Assembly (NCBI RefSeq): GCF_026151205.1 | Contig: NC_087072.1 | Span: forward strand, 22,337,603 to 22,401,602 | Origin: Bolinopsis microptera | Taxonomy: Eukaryota > Ctenophora > Tentaculata > Lobata > Bolinopsidae | Direction: 5' to 3' | DNA: 64,000 nucleotides | The notes under the pieces: model-generated | What the model saw: only the letters and a program-made list of their open reading frames with translations | Databases searched by the model: none | What the model was told of the DNA's origin: nothing | Shown here: positions 34,101 to 44,429 of the stretch, piece by piece | Position numbering within the stretch: position 1 is the first letter of the stretch | Layout of the letters: every line of letters starts with the position of its first letter | Made by a program: the position numbers and the translations under genes

Positions 34101-35252
34101 TTTTTGGATTTGCGTTACCTGGTTTAATTGGAATTTATCTGAGACCAATTGCATGGCTATCTTTTTTATGACAAAAGATCTGATCGTTTAAGATTCCCTA
34201 TTTGCTGCGATTAAAAGCTTTGGTAATCTGAATTTGGTTATTTTATCAGCTCTAAATATCTACATCTTTACAGGAATACTGAAGGTGTCCCTGAACGGTG
34301 ATTCGCAACAAATGTTAGTGAATATGAAGGACGAATCTATACGTCTGAACAACAGACAAACCCGCTTTCTAAACGATCTTGACATATCATCGGCCGGTAA
34401 ATTGATAACAATAAATTTTTTAAATCAGTAGCTGGAGTCAATCTAATGAGTTTGATGTGTGATTATCCCGTTCAGTTCATTTTGCGGTTATAAAATGTGC
34501 CAGATCTGCCGGTCTCAGACAACGAGTTGACTAAATAATTGATTGTTTTCAGCAGAAAATATAATATGTAAATAATTTCTGTAGAACTAGACTAGTAGAC
34601 TTCTCTTCCTGCCTAACCTGCTGTATCAGGTGTTATCTACTTCACGGACTCGTCATCACGACACTCTCGAGAGTACAACATCTACGAGTTCCTGGAAGCT
34701 GGTCCCCACGGTACTCTCTTCAGTTACAACATGTTGACTCACGAGATTAAAGTACTGATATCAGGTCTACATTTCCCTAACGGGGTCCAGTTAGCACCAG
34801 ATGAGAGCTATGTTCTGGTAGCAGAATGTACCCGGGCTCGGATTGTCAGGTACTGGTTAAGGGGTGAGTTGACAGGAACATGGGACTATTTCGCTGTCAA
34901 CCTACCCGGTTATCCTGATAATATCAGGCGGAGAGAAAGTGGAGGGTATTGGTTAGGTATGGCAGCTATTAGACGACACCCTTTCTCCCTAGTTGACTCC
35001 CTAGCTCCCTACCCTCAAGTCAGAGCTACGCTCACTAAAATCCTTCCTTATTTTCTCCTCCGATCTCTGGCCTCTCAGTACGGTATGGTTGTAGTATTGG
35101 ACGAGTTTGGGAACATAATGGACTCTCTCCAAGACCCTGGAGGTCTTGTCATACCGTCCAGTTCAGAGATTGCCGAACATGACGGCGTTCTTTACATCGG
35201 GTCTTATTATTCTAGTTTCATCGGAAAACTCCGGCTCAAAGACGAGTTTTGA
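22104..35252 (+). CDS. APMAP: APMAP-like (strictosidine-synthase-like) membrane protein
   Basis: Six exons with agreeing phases give 430 residues (human APMAP, from memory, has about 416): 22104-22249, 32451-32561, 32709-32827, 33914-34084, 34274-34396, 34630-35252. Exon 1 is an acidic cytoplasmic tail (MSGVESSPPDEEETPDEMES). Exon 2 has one membrane segment (LISLLLVVMIAVIVSY), so the topology is type II with an outside or luminal beta-propeller. Family blocks follow: RIVGPESIAIGSDG, TCGRPLGV, GVIYFTDSSS, FPNGVQLAPDESYVLVAE, PGYPDNIRRRESGGYWLGM and HDGVLYIGSYYS. APMAP is a paraoxonase-like propeller with reported arylesterase activity. Intron 1 (~10.2 kb) contains the AlkB-SGNH/LINE element. 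The exon 4 acceptor is preceded by an array of acceptor copies (32981-33487). Confidence 0.93.
22296..22365. repeat. Dispersed repeat, inverted match to about 62796-62880
   Basis: ATACCCGCCCTCAAATCGAAAA followed by ACCTACATTTTAATATACT is close to the reverse complement of the segment near 62800-62875, which reads AAAATGTAGGATTTTTTCCG and then ATTTTGACCCGGGGATATAC. Confidence 0.6.
23445..23545. promoter_or_regulatory. Cluster of CRE-like TGACGTCA sites in short repeats
   Basis: The motif ATGACGT(C/T)ATTGTACGT recurs about four times in 100 bases; two copies hold the palindrome TGACGTCA, the CREB/ATF consensus. It lies in APMAP intron 1, ~750 bp upstream of the AlkB-SGNH ORF, and could belong to that element's promoter. 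Confidence 0.45.
24298..25863 (+). CDS. AlkB-type 2OG-Fe(II) dioxygenase fused to SGNH hydrolase (LINE ORF1 candidate, 521 aa)
   Basis: I start at the ATG at 24298 (METQTELSG); the frame is open slightly further upstream but without ATG. Residues ~1-140: helical, charged region. Residues ~145-325: AlkB-like domain with H238-x-D240 (PPHSDDEQ), H297 (FDHAVPK) and R311-x5-R317 (RPRISITLR), which together are the complete iron and 2-oxoglutarate signature of AlkB proteins that demethylate alkylated or methylated bases. Residues ~335-500: SGNH/GDSL hydrolase with S343 (VLVLSDSKN), N390 (ISAGVND) and D473/H476 (ARDGLHFN), so its catalytic set also looks complete. SGNH domains are known in CR1-type LINE ORF1s. 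The AlkB fusion is the unusual part. The product could act on the element's own RNA or cDNA; this is inference. Confidence 0.88.
   Translation: METQTELSGRTYCFTTATCMDLIGKLVGYQLDRELKSFGMDDETLCNLTVLKKKELLKLNLQDNVCCQTPSETTNKLTKLTQLFSRSANDTVTDLKKSLEDAKDLVSSLQKLDPATHPPPTLPETAVTETSHVQDIEEQPFIALDSGSFLERFEFEKLNSELTFECSFANRKVTYFGDLPYKYTGGYHKKKALPKDSYLTEILLAVADMCKSNDIDYSEFNSFMVTKYDTPDDYIPPHSDDEQCIARDSNILTVSFGGAREVVFRRRPPGEYRKQSLTVKHGECYVMSRKSQDSFDHAVPKVDPANFDRPRISITLRKLTPNIPQIPANEPQRPKRVLVLSDSKNSSFDCSKFKAPVVAFREDLFLLRDLEEHKESIKSSDIVLISAGVNDMRKNGVNAQILHDHVRNFVVQYPKTQFLFDSVTNVTMNADPYNELNPNINFFNQLMFKCSLRHANIHLFDNLSFGWGHLARDGLHFNYSGQKVTSDTWVHVVLVCLGFRRGPLPLRYDFVKLHEESQSWK
25864..26550 (+). other. Spacer between the two LINE ORFs with polypyrimidine tract and TATA-like sequence
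   Basis: It is non-coding. At 26438-26483 there is a nearly pure pyrimidine run, followed by TATATCTATATATAG and GACCGCAG|GTATAAAT. That could act as a strong 3' splice site or an internal promoter for the downstream pol ORF (ATG 26551). Confidence 0.4.
26551..30213 (+). CDS. LINE ORF2: double zinc finger, AP-like endonuclease, reverse transcriptase (1220 aa)
   Basis: Residues 10-65 and 90-130 form two PHD/RING-like Cys-rich fingers (CDKCNKRI...LLTCSLCNDTKHPKC...WTCYDC; then CNSCAGW...CNWCGKSIHSKC). The endonuclease follows (KLFSLNIRSL, LCLNETNL, MFAGDFNLDL, TLIDHVY, VDISDHFATL). The RT has the NYRPISLLCTFSKI block, LLLLDFSKAFDVISHD, GVPQGSILGPLLFIIYIND and Y907-A-D-D910. The style is Jockey/CR1-like. 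The frame is intact. Its C-terminus is related to the fragment at 2172-2757. It is probably the pol ORF of the element whose ORF1 is at 24298. Confidence 0.94.
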   Translation: MSSLPKAKVCDKCNKRIPKTAPLLTCSLCNDTKHPKCMRLSKSDSLHIISSGFSWTCYDCLASALPINACHSPVEKPAFGPVFKVKCNSCAGWCYSPKNLRYCNWCGKSIHSKCMKHELGCKTCCESMIPGFNYEPHHLLDDYSHLHDLFFNPYDRENIANDIGNQLDDEQDREYFDEISNILVECRYKEQKHVQNSGANELKLFSLNIRSLIKNIEHLRENIETYCKYDVLCLNETNLIESNLPNGVTDILLEGFHEPLLKGPNRTSGRGGGLAIYINKRVCEFENIEQFIPNLRDVDEITKSAGEFMLVKINNCKGLNKTKLIVDVYRSPSRDPDKFIALLDSVLLSLDRHNRKHIMFAGDFNLDLINHSNNVHCQNLVDTMSKYGFFQLVARPTRVTSHSRTLIDHVYSNDVQHTLSCNVLTVDISDHFATLTTISLGDFSYSPANDRSKTERSQKRDTRAFNAANNLKFYELIDAENWEQITSNMDANEQYDKFNEIYNKHYNTAYPIKSKHVRRMNERKNPKPFILPWLEDACARKNLMYFESTVCPTQKNDATYKKLKNFCEKHINLARDKYHKKYFEEYQYNSKKQWEMINKLLGRKAKQNSKFKLRRDDGNLINSNRDVAEHFNAYFANIATRIKDQISARTTFDPGGHARYLDSQVEESMFISPTDPVEIQRTICTLKNKATQDVKVEPLKIAKDCPKFCGILSNVVNSSFNEGCFPTSLKIAKVVPILKGGSKLDVKNYRPISLLCTFSKIYEKLMHRRVLDFLERHSTLFEGQYGFRPGRSCEHALLDATNTIRHNLSKKEVSLLLLLDFSKAFDVISHDILLDKLYHYGIRGLAHQWFKSYLSSRSQYVSIGGTNSSSQSMRHGVPQGSILGPLLFIIYINDMPKIKSYAKFVLYADDANIIISGKNHQEILQKMTEFSPLLINWVDQNGLSLNLKKTCYMLLSPNRTSTPDVNIQIAGTTIERKTEARFLGVIVDEKLTWTSHITALKAKMMRYIGIMYKIKSRLPIKVRLQIYQSFVQSHINYCSLIWGFAAKSHIDALFSKQKQGIRAIMPGFVNYYFKEGALPQHTKPFFSEHEILTVHGLIVYNSIILMHKVKSMPQLVPKNISQAFPVDIPTKLSDHTSACSWLQLYGKRHFQNSIFYKGPLLSVFADKADVTTLPTLFSINLFKSSAKKMLLNLQSDGDVNEWQPFLLHNVPGLRQSRREI
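30214..32218. other. LINE 3' region and remaining APMAP intron 1, no further genes seen
   Basis: 30214 to ~30870 is the LINE 3' UTR. The rest to 32218 holds only short ORFs without protein-like character. Confidence 0.5.
32219..32397. repeat. 12-bp minisatellite upstream of APMAP exon 2
   Basis: The unit CCAGTACAGGCT is repeated about 14 times with one short deletion and a few substitutions. It ends ~55 bases before the exon 2 acceptor. It is not derived from exon sequence. Confidence 0.92.
32981..33487 (+). repeat. 42-bp minisatellite made of the APMAP exon 4 acceptor plus exon start
   Basis: Each unit is (CCCCTCCCCAG|GAACCC..) followed by the first 27 bases of exon 4 (GTLYTGLAN) and a linker ACAAACACC. 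Twelve units precede the MITE, and a part unit joins the true acceptor at 33911-33913. The period is 14 codons in the exon's own frame (LYTGLANKHPSPGT repeats). All but one unit (CCCTAG, near 33395) keep CCCCAG. Confidence 0.93.
33488..33876. mobile_element. MITE-like element with poly-G / poly-C ends inserted in the 42-bp array
   Basis: It starts with ~21 G then TAATGACTA and ends TTAGTCATTA followed by ~15 C, so the TIR is G(n)TAATGACTA. Both flanks carry (C)TGTAC, a likely 5-6 bp target duplication, and the interrupted 42-bp unit is otherwise continuous across it. Inside, a block with AGTCCCCATTAGTCCCCAAA is repeated three times. Confidence 0.82.
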
Positions 35253-36251
35253 CTCTTTAGAGCAAACTGCCATTAACTCACAGACAGATGAAGTCATTCG
35301 TAGCGGCGAACTACTTATAATTCATATTCGTGTCATTACATGTTGGTATAATTGTTGTTGACAATGAACCTATAATATATATAATGGGTTCCAGAACCGA
35401 TAAGAGGTATTTTTAAGAAGAACCAGGTAAGACTCCTGACAAAGATTACCCCCCACCACCTGGCAGGATACGGGCCCGGTACTCTCGTAAATGCGGCGCT
35501 GCTTTAACGGCGACATGATTGCTAATTAGCGGCGATTAGCGCCAATTAGCGCTATTATTAGTTCTGATATCCTCGTAATATGGAAACGAGCTTGCGTTTA
35601 TCCTCCACGGATGTTGTTAATCATTTACGAGCGAATCTTGATTTGTCCGGCTGTAGGACTAGTGGTGGGTTGTTTCTCTTCAATAGCTTTGCTGGCAGTT
35701 TTACTGATCAGAAGTTTGAATAATGTATTGTGATTGATGTTATATTTATTTTTATTTGTAATTTATATTAATTTTATTAGTAAAATGTTGATCAGAAAGA
35801 TTTTTAATCCGTTCTTTTCCTTGTTTTAACTATCAAATGTTTACGATTCAAATCACGCCTAAATGTAATGAGTGACGGATGTTGTCTGCCTGCACAGTGC
35901 ACTCAGCCTGCACATTCGATCACAGATCATATCTAAAAAAGCTTTTTCCAAACGGTTGAGCCAATTTTTTACCCATTTCCTGATCCGACCATTCGTGCCA
36001 CACCGTATAATTACAAGTATATGCTCGGCTAGAATAAAGTTTAATTGCAAACAGTAATAAACTTTTAACCGTTGAACCGGCTAGGTCGCTAATTCGCTCT
36101 CACATCTTTCACACACATCTTGTAACTCATAATTGAGAGTTGGAAGTTTCCCCCGTTACTGCTTGCTCGTTATAATATGTTCTGGTAATTATGCAGCTGC
36201 TCTGAATGTAGGTATTTAACCGCTGTCTACCCCTCACTCCCATCATCTTGG

Positions 36252-36363
36252 GTTTAGCGTGTGTCTCCTAGACTAAAATACTAAGTATTAGGTGTGTCTC
36301 CTAGACTAAAATACTAAGTATTAGGTGTGTCTCCTAGACTAAAATACTAAGTATTAGGTGTGT
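36252..36363. repeat. 33-bp tandem repeat, three copies
   Basis: The unit is GTGTGTCTCCTAGACTAAAA plus TACTAAGTATTAG, with a fourth partial copy at the right end. Confidence 0.9.
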
Positions 36364-36950
36364 CCTAAGTCCCTAAGCTAAAAAGTTTTCCCTTTCAGTG
36401 TAGACACATCTCTACATCATTGATATTACACTTTACAGATGGGGTAGGGTTATTTGTCGTAAGGCTGAGGAATATCAACCTGTATACTTATCCTTTAGTT
36501 GGAGCGTGACGCTAAACAGAGTATACACTATACAGGCCAAGGAACATGTTTATTTTATCTTTTCTCAAAGAAACATAACTGTATTCTGTAACATTCATCT
36601 GCTTTACACCGTTTCATGATATCCTCTGTTCCTATTTCCACTGAGGTGAGCTGATTTTCATCTTGATACTGAGTAGGGTTATTTGTCTTATAGTTATAAG
36701 CTAGGTGGTACGCATTGTCTCCGAAATAATGTTAAAGTTTGACAATAACTATTATTTGTGGACAGATATCATTAATATTCGTAATGAATTAAGGTAGGTT
36801 TAAAAGTAGCTGAGCTGCTTCAAATCTCAGTTCAGTGTGTTACTTAGTGTCTCCTCAGTATGTTACTTAGTGTCTTCTCTCTGCTTCTCTGTTATAATTA
36901 ATATCAGTCCACATTATCCCAGTCTCAATAGCTACTGACTTACTGAGTAC

Positions 36951-37899
36951 TGAGGCCCCTACTGAGGCCCCTACTGAGGCCCCTACTGAGGCCCCTACTG
37001 AGGCCCCTACTCAGGCCCCTACTCAGGCCCCTACTCAGGCCCCTACTCAGGCCCCTACTCAGGCCCCTACTCAGGCCCCTACTCAGGCCCCTACTCACTA
37101 CTGAGGCCCCTACTCAGGCCCCTACTCAGGCCCCTACTGAGGCCCCTACTCAGGCCCCTACTCAGGCCCCTACTGAGGCCCCTACTCAGGCCCCTACTCA
37201 GGCCCCTACTCAGGCCCCTACTCAGGCCCCTACTCAGGCCCCTACTCAGGCCCCTACTCAGGCCCCTACTCACTACTCAGGCCCCTACTCAGGCCCCTAC
37301 TCAGGCCCCTACTCAGGCCCCTACTCACTACTCAGGCCCCTACTCAGGCCCCTACTGAGGCCCCTACTCAGGCCCCTACTCAGGCCCCTACTCAGGCCCC
37401 TACTCAGGCCCTACTCACTACTCAGGCCCCTACTCAGGCCCCTACTCAGGCCCCTACTCAGGCCCCTACTCCCCTCACTACTCAGGCCCCTACTCAGGCC
37501 CCTACTCAGGCCCCTACTCACTACTCAGGCCCCTACTCAGGCCCCTACTGAGGCCCCTACTCAGGCCCCTACTCAGGCCCCTACTCAGGCCCCTACTCAC
37601 TACTCAGGCCCCTACTCAGGCCCCTACTCAGGCCCCTACTCACTACTCAGGCCCCTACTCAGGCCCCTACTCAGGCCCCTACTCAGGCCCCTACTCACTA
37701 CTCAGGCCCCTACTCAGGCTCCTACTCAGGCCCCTACTCAGGCCCCTACTCACTACTCAGGCCCCTACTCAGGCCCCTACTCAGGCCCCTACTCAGGCCC
37801 CTACTCAGGCCCCTACTCAGGCCCCTACTCAGGCCCCTACTCAGGCCCCTACTCAGGCCCCTACTCAGGCCCCTACTCAGGCCCCTACTCAGGCCCATT
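36951..37899. repeat. 12-bp minisatellite (CTCAGGCCCCTA), ~75 copies
   Basis: Near-perfect ACTCAGGCCCCT units are mixed with ACTGAGGCCCCT variants and recurrent short interruptions (CTCACTA), giving higher-order blocks of 4-5 units. The minus strand is partly open as an artefact (RGLS repeats). Confidence 0.95.
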
Positions 37900-38929
37900 A
37901 TTATAGAGGCCCTTCAAAACCATTATTACTTTGTTATTCAATTTTTTCTGCAGGGCTCCCTGTTGATGCGCTCCATAATTTGCAGGCCTACTTTCCTGGT
38001 CAGTATAGTAATAGTACTAGTAGTACTTATAGTACTAGTATTATACAAATAATACCCCAAAAATACATGTTGCATTTAGCTCTTGCTTTTTATCCGTTGT
38101 ACGTATCTTTTCCTTAAAGCTCTATCCAGTATACTGGAGCCAGTATACTGTTAGCCATGACTGGTAATGGCGTACAGTTACAGAAAAATTCTAATATCTC
38201 TGAATTCTGATAGTCCAGCAGGACCCATATTTCCATGCAGGACCCACATTTCCGCTAATACCTTTGTCCAGTAATAATAATATTCAGCCAGTGCTGCAGT
38301 GCTGTAGGCATTAAAAGGTTAGGTTAAATGTCTATTTAATTAGTATTGGTCAATATTTATACCCAGTACGCCCTTTTGTTTGCCATCCCAATAAAATGAA
38401 CTGAGGGAGACTAGATGTGTAATAATATTACATTACATGTGTAATAATATAACATTGTAATCTCGTAATGTAACGAGTGAGTAATAATAATTGCACTGTT
38501 ATGAGTTATATATTTACCGCATAGACTTAGAGCACGGGTGTTATATCTACACAATATTAAACGCATGTAGCCGGCCCTTCTAGCTCCCTCTATTTTAGCC
38601 CCTTGACTGTATTGCAGACTGTACCTATGATGCGTTGGATTATTAGGTCCTGCTTCTTTTACCTTTTATAGCGTTGTATTTTGTCAGGCCATTTCAATTT
38701 CATCATTGTAGATGATCATTGAGGGTGCTTGAATGTCGCAATATGCTTTTAATTTCGATTGGATTTGACTGAAGCAGCTACTGGAACCGCTAGCCATCGT
38801 TTTCACAATACACAGAAGTATTATATATACAGTGGAATAGTGGCGAGTCTGAAGTAATAATATAATATGTAAATATATAATGATATATAAATATGCAGTA
38901 ATATATAATTGTAATTGTACTAAGACAGT

Positions 38930-39130
38930 GGTGGGTACTGGGTAGACGATGGGTCCACTGTTAGGACAGTGGTGGGTAGACGATGGGTCCACTGTTAGGA
39001 CAGTGTTGGGTAGACTATGGCCATGGGTCCACTGTTAGGACACTGGTGGGTAGACTATGGGTCCACTGTTAGGACAGTGGTGGGTAGACGATGGGTCCAC
39101 TGTTAGGACAGTTGTGGGTAGACGATGGGT
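38930..39130. repeat. 34-bp tandem repeat with internal inverted repeat, ~6 copies
   Basis: The unit is AGGACAGTGGTGGGTAGACG plus ATGGGTCCACTGTT; GACAGTGG and CCACTGTT can pair within each unit. Confidence 0.9.
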
Positions 39131-40321
39131 CTATTTCCGGGCAGGAAGTTATGTTGAGTGTACTTGTTATAGAATATAATTATAGTTGTTATAGTTATAC
39201 TTGTTATAGACATTACACACCTTGTTATAGACACCTGACAATTGTCCACTGGGCCCTGGTGGCCGGCAATGCATTCAATACTTCCTGTGATGTCAAAGAT
39301 ATATTTTATATTCAATGATGATTCATGTTGCTCCAGGGCCATTTTGACTTGATATAAAGCATCCTTCCAAAGTTAGGTCCAATCCGAAAAACATCATTAC
39401 TTGTGGACAGTGGGCAGTTTACGCAATGGCCAATAAATTATTTTACCACTTCGACCTCTGCACTCGTGCTCTGTGCTGGTTTTTAATTTTTTGCTGTGGT
39501 TTGAATGTTTATTTAAAAATAACAAGTCAATGGCCAATAATTTATAAAATAAACACTTTTTTAATTTGACTACTAAAACCTCGTCCTCCTTGACGAAAAA
39601 AACAGTTTGCTCGCCATGCTTTATTGCTTTTGTAGAGCAAAAAAACTTAGGGCTGACCAGGTTCTGGTCAATATCGAGAGCGCTGACTAATTTTTATAAT
39701 TATATCTTTTGAAAAATCCTGCAGGGCAAACGGCCACTGCAAAATGCTTTTATTTACATTTACAATGAATTACGGTATTCTTATTTACAATGAATAAGAA
39801 TAGTAATACCGTAATCCGATAATTTTTTCTCCGAAATTTTACCAATTCTTGTCTTAAATCTCAAATATGAAGTCAGAAATGCTTTAGCCTTAGCATTTTA
39901 CAACATTTGACGAAGACTTGCCTCTTTCATCAAATTTGCATTGTTTAATGAAAAATCTATTCCACGTGCTTTTATAACAACGTATCACGGTCTTCACAGT
40001 GTCTGTGTTTAACGTAATGCAGATAGACATTGTTGAAAATAGACAATGTTATAGCTTTGCCTTAGTTTGAATATAGCTGCCACAAGCACGAACCAAGATC
40101 TAAATCGCGAGAAGGTGAGTAACTACCTGCAACTCAATAATACTCTTACATTATGATTAATATTTTGTATCCCTCAAAGACAATATTCAACAATCGACTG
40201 ACATGAGGTTTGATACTTTAATTATGAGAGTTTCACGCACGTTCTTATTCAACAACTACCACAATCCACATAATGACTTATTCTACAACTACGAACTACC
40301 ACATAATCCATTACCATGAAT

Positions 40322-40430
40322 ACCTGGGGACACAGGTAATGATCATGTTCATAAACATATAGAAACATATAGAACGCCGAATAGAGATTCGGCAGAATGA
40401 CAGGCTGAGCGCCGCCCAGTAACATAATCC
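40322..40430. mobile_element. Family B dispersed repeat, diverged copy
   Basis: It shares TACCTGGGGAC, ATGTTCATAAACATA, AGAGATTCGGC and GAATGACAGGCTGAGCGC with the copies at 16126 and 55787, and has a small internal expansion. Confidence 0.7.
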
Positions 40431-40750
40431 ATTAATCCACATATTGATTTTCAGATTCCTAATGTTACAGTTCTCTCACTGATTAATAGGTTGCAACAGC
40501 TCGTTCTCTGACCGCGACAAAAATATTATAATATGCAGAAGGTCAACCGACATAAGCCGACATGAGATAAGATGATTATCAACCGTTTCTTATCTTGTCT
40601 TGGGGATGATTAAGATTTTGTCTGTTTTATGCCCAGAAGTACTAATAGTACTACTATCTTACTATACTACTGAAGTTGCTTGTACTGGTCCCTAAATAAT
40701 TAATGATCATGGGTAGACTATGATATTGTGTCTCATGGTGTGGTAGAAAG

Positions 40751-41280
40751 TTTAAAAACTGAATCGGTTAAATTCAGTTTTTAATGTTAAAACTGAATCG
40801 GTTAAATTCAGTTTTTAATGTTAAAACTGAATCGGTTAAATTCAGTTTTTAATGTTAAAACTGAATCGGTTAAATTCAGTTTTTAATGTTAAAACTGAAT
40901 CGGTTAAATTCAGTTTTTAATGTTAAAACTGAATCGGTTAAATTCAGTTTTTAATGTTAAAACTGGATCGGTTAAATACAGTTTTTAATGTTAAAACTGA
41001 ATCGGTTAAATTCAGTTTTTAATGTTAAAACTGAATCGGTTAAATTCAGTTTTTAATGTTAAAACTGAATCGGTTATATTCAGTTTTTAATGTTAAAACT
41101 GAATCGGTTGAATTCAGTTTTTAATGTTAAAACTGAATCGGTTAAATTCAGTTTTTAATGTTAAAACTGAATCGGTTAAATTCAGTTTTTAATGTTAAAA
41201 CTGAATCGGTTAAATTCAGTTTTTAATGTTAAAACTGAATCGGTTAAATTCAGTTTTTAATGTTAAAACTGAATCGGTTT
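40751..41280. repeat. 34-bp minisatellite in which every unit is a perfect hairpin, ~16 copies
   Basis: The unit is AAAACTGAATCGGTTAAATT plus CAGTTTTTAATGTT. AAAACTGAAT pairs exactly with ATTCAGTTTT across a 7-base loop (CGGTTAA). Copies differ by only a few bases. Confidence 0.95.
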
Positions 41281-41452
41281 TAATCTTATATATGCGAGCT
41301 ATGTGTGCTGTGTGTCTCATATTTGTTGTGTCAATGATGACCATTAGTATTAATAATTAACTATTAACAGCTAATACCAGATGATGCATATTTAACTGAA
41401 GTGATCGCTTATGTCAAGACTCAAGATATAAAACCAATCTAGTTTTCAAGTT

Positions 41453-41577
41453 TTGACCAAACTCCCGATCAAACTTCCAATCAAACTTCGATCAAACTTC
41501 CGATCAAACTTCCGATCAAACTTCCGATCAAACTTCCGATCAAACTTCCGATCAAACTTCCGATCAAACTTCCGAGT
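41453..41577. repeat. 12-bp tandem repeat (CTTCCGATCAAA), ~9 copies
   Basis: The units are near-perfect and in register; ORFs through it are artefacts. Confidence 0.9.
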
Positions 41578-44429
41578 GGTCTTTTCAACGCAAGTGCATT
41601 ATGTCAAAAAATGTGAAATCAGCTTTGACCACATATTGCCTGAACCGGTAAAATATGATTAATCACACTTTGAAATGTTCGTTAATGACTTAAATCATAA
41701 AGGAGTCCATCGATCGCAATTATTTTAGTCTTTAAAAACAAATAATATCGTACATTATCCCATCATCAGTAGGTTATACTTATACTATTTTAATTGGTTT
41801 ATTCAATATGATTTGAATACTAATACTATATTATATTCAGTAGCATGTTCGGCCTATGCACTACCTTCTGTAAATTCCATTGCATACAACAGAAATTTAT
41901 TTTAGATCTGTATTGTATTGTAGTATAAACTAAAGAATGTCGAGTTCAACATCTGACGTGTTGTCATGATAACAACAAATGCAATATCAATAGTAATGCT
42001 GCTTTATTCTCAAGAATGTGCAGTTTTTATGCAAATATAATGCAACCTTAATGACGATATCGAGCATGTTGGCTCGTGATCCAAATCCGACTCTAAACTC
42101 CCCAAAATATTAATATTCTCATGTTCAAAAGTAAATATTTCTGTAGAAAAGGAGGATCAGCCGGATTGGTATTGATGAAAAGTGAGTCGCATACTTTGGT
42201 CGAATTTGGTTCATTGTCGACATCTCGCAACTGCAATTCAAAGAAAGCATGCTAATGGACAATGACCAGTATACTTCTTAATAATTTGTAACATAATAGT
42301 GTTGTCGGGTATGAATAATGTTCGTATACTTCCAACACTTATGATGATAACCACGATTATGAAAAACTTACAATGGGCAGTCCTGAGCAACAAATGACGT
42401 CATTAGGCTGCTCAATAAACCGCTCATTTTTAATTGAATTTTACCGTTTATTCGTTGAGTGAGTCATTACATGAGGATTATTACATTATCCCAAAAGTAT
42501 TGAGAAGATATGCGACTACAAGTAAAAGAGTAAGGACCTGTTGGTTAAATGTTGACGGATTGAAGACGAGATCAGGATATTACTTTAGTACACAGTGACA
42601 CGTCACACGCGACGAGTACAAATTGTAAACCACTTTGTGAACAACATGTTTTTGTTTAATTGTCCGTGTTGCTTTGACTTTGAGTTAGTGCCAGGAGTTG
42701 AGGAGTGGTGAATTATTTTAGATTTATTTGCTGTCAACTGAAATGTTTTAAACTTTAAACTTTAAAAAGTCGTTAACGTTTACACTTCAGATTTGAAGAG
42801 TTTTGTATAATGCATACATCATCTTGGAATTAATTAGTGTCACTGTGTTTACTGAGTTACTATTATTGACCTGCTGCTCAGCTTGCTATTGATAAGTTGC
42901 AGTGGTCCACTCGGCCATTTATCATTATGTAACTGAATCCATCAGTGTTTTCATATTCGTCTCTATCAGAAATGGAACTACTATTAGTATTACTAGAGCC
43001 ACTGGATCCCTTTTATACCTTATAAATTCTATGTGATTAATATTATCAATGATTTCCATGGAACCATCAAACTCGTTGTATCACGTCGTGACACCCACGT
43101 TTTTACGATATAGGGGGAGCCGCGGCGGGTCATACAACGTATGACAACAAACTCGGCGGGGGTACAGCTATAACATTGTAATTTGGATTACTTGTGGAAG
43201 TTTTTGTGAGATTTTAGTTTTAAATGGCTCCAACGGAGCTAATAGTAATGGATCCCATTTAGAGATTTTAACAATTCATACAGTATTCATTAAATTTATA
43301 TTCATTTTATATCAAACATTATGTTACCTGATCCACATTCCAATGATTCCTTATTAAATCCATTGAGGGGACTTAAAGCTCCATTCACAAACGTCGCCAA
43401 ATACACTAGTCATAATCGTAAATAAAACCTATAAGTATAATATCCTTGGTGTTTGGACTTGATGAAGTCATTGCCCTGTCCCCGTTGAAAATTCCCATGG
43501 TTCGACTTATTATCTCTTTGCTGTTTCAGTCCATTGTTTCACAAATTAGAATATAGATTGTAGAATAGTAGTACTATAACTCAATTAGATTGATCTGATC
43601 ACTTCAATAGAATTCAACAATTAACAAATGTTGCGGTGGAACACGTGATCCGCTGCGAATTATATAGAAGTACAACTACAATAAAATTTAGGGAAATGTT
43701 ACTGTAAATCCAGGAAATTTGCTGTGTCGCAGTGTTATTGAATTTGAAACAAAGACTAGTCATGTCAGATCCTCGCAACACTGCTCAGTCAGATCGCAGG
43801 GTGTGATTATACCTGGATGTTGGTCATAATATGCTTTAATTGTAGTTGTACGTGCCGTCACGTTATAATATCGATATTGAATTTCTTCGTAAGGGTTAAC
43901 GTTTTCTTTTCATTACTTGAATGCATAGATTTTCGCGATATTTGAATTGAATGAGCTTCTTTGCTGCCCGTTTCAATTTAATATCCTAATAGGACGATGA
44001 CTGAAGTTAGCCTGAAATAGTATTCGGGCGTTTATTTTGTGAACTTTCTGTTGCTGAGGAATTCTGATTAGAAAATTTCCGTTCGTTACGATTTTCACTG
44101 CTCTTCGATTTGGCTATTTTTATAATTACGTCTAACACGTGATGGTAGTTCATGTTCTCCTTTTCTGCACTTGTTTCTATACTTATGCTTATGCTTATAT
44201 GATGTGTATAATTTATACCGCACTAGTAATGCAAACACTGTTCTACAAAAGATGAGGAGTCAATCGATGTTATTTTGCAGCTCCGTTCCCCAAATTCAAT
44301 CATCTCAGTAGACAAATTCATGTATTGCGCAGTTGTTGCCCTCTTTATGAAAGTTTCCGCTATTAAAACTTGTCCAAAAGTTTAACGAGTCTTAAATTAG
44401 GCAACAAAGTGGCATTTTTAGCAGTTCGT

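Noticed and set aside
36951..37899. Possible repeat-protein ORF (SRGL repeats on the minus strand)
   Set aside because: 12-bp minisatellite artefact, interrupted by stops on both sides.
40751..41280. CRISPR-like array (regular repeats)
   Set aside because: Units abut directly with no variable spacers, the genome is animal, and no cas genes are present.
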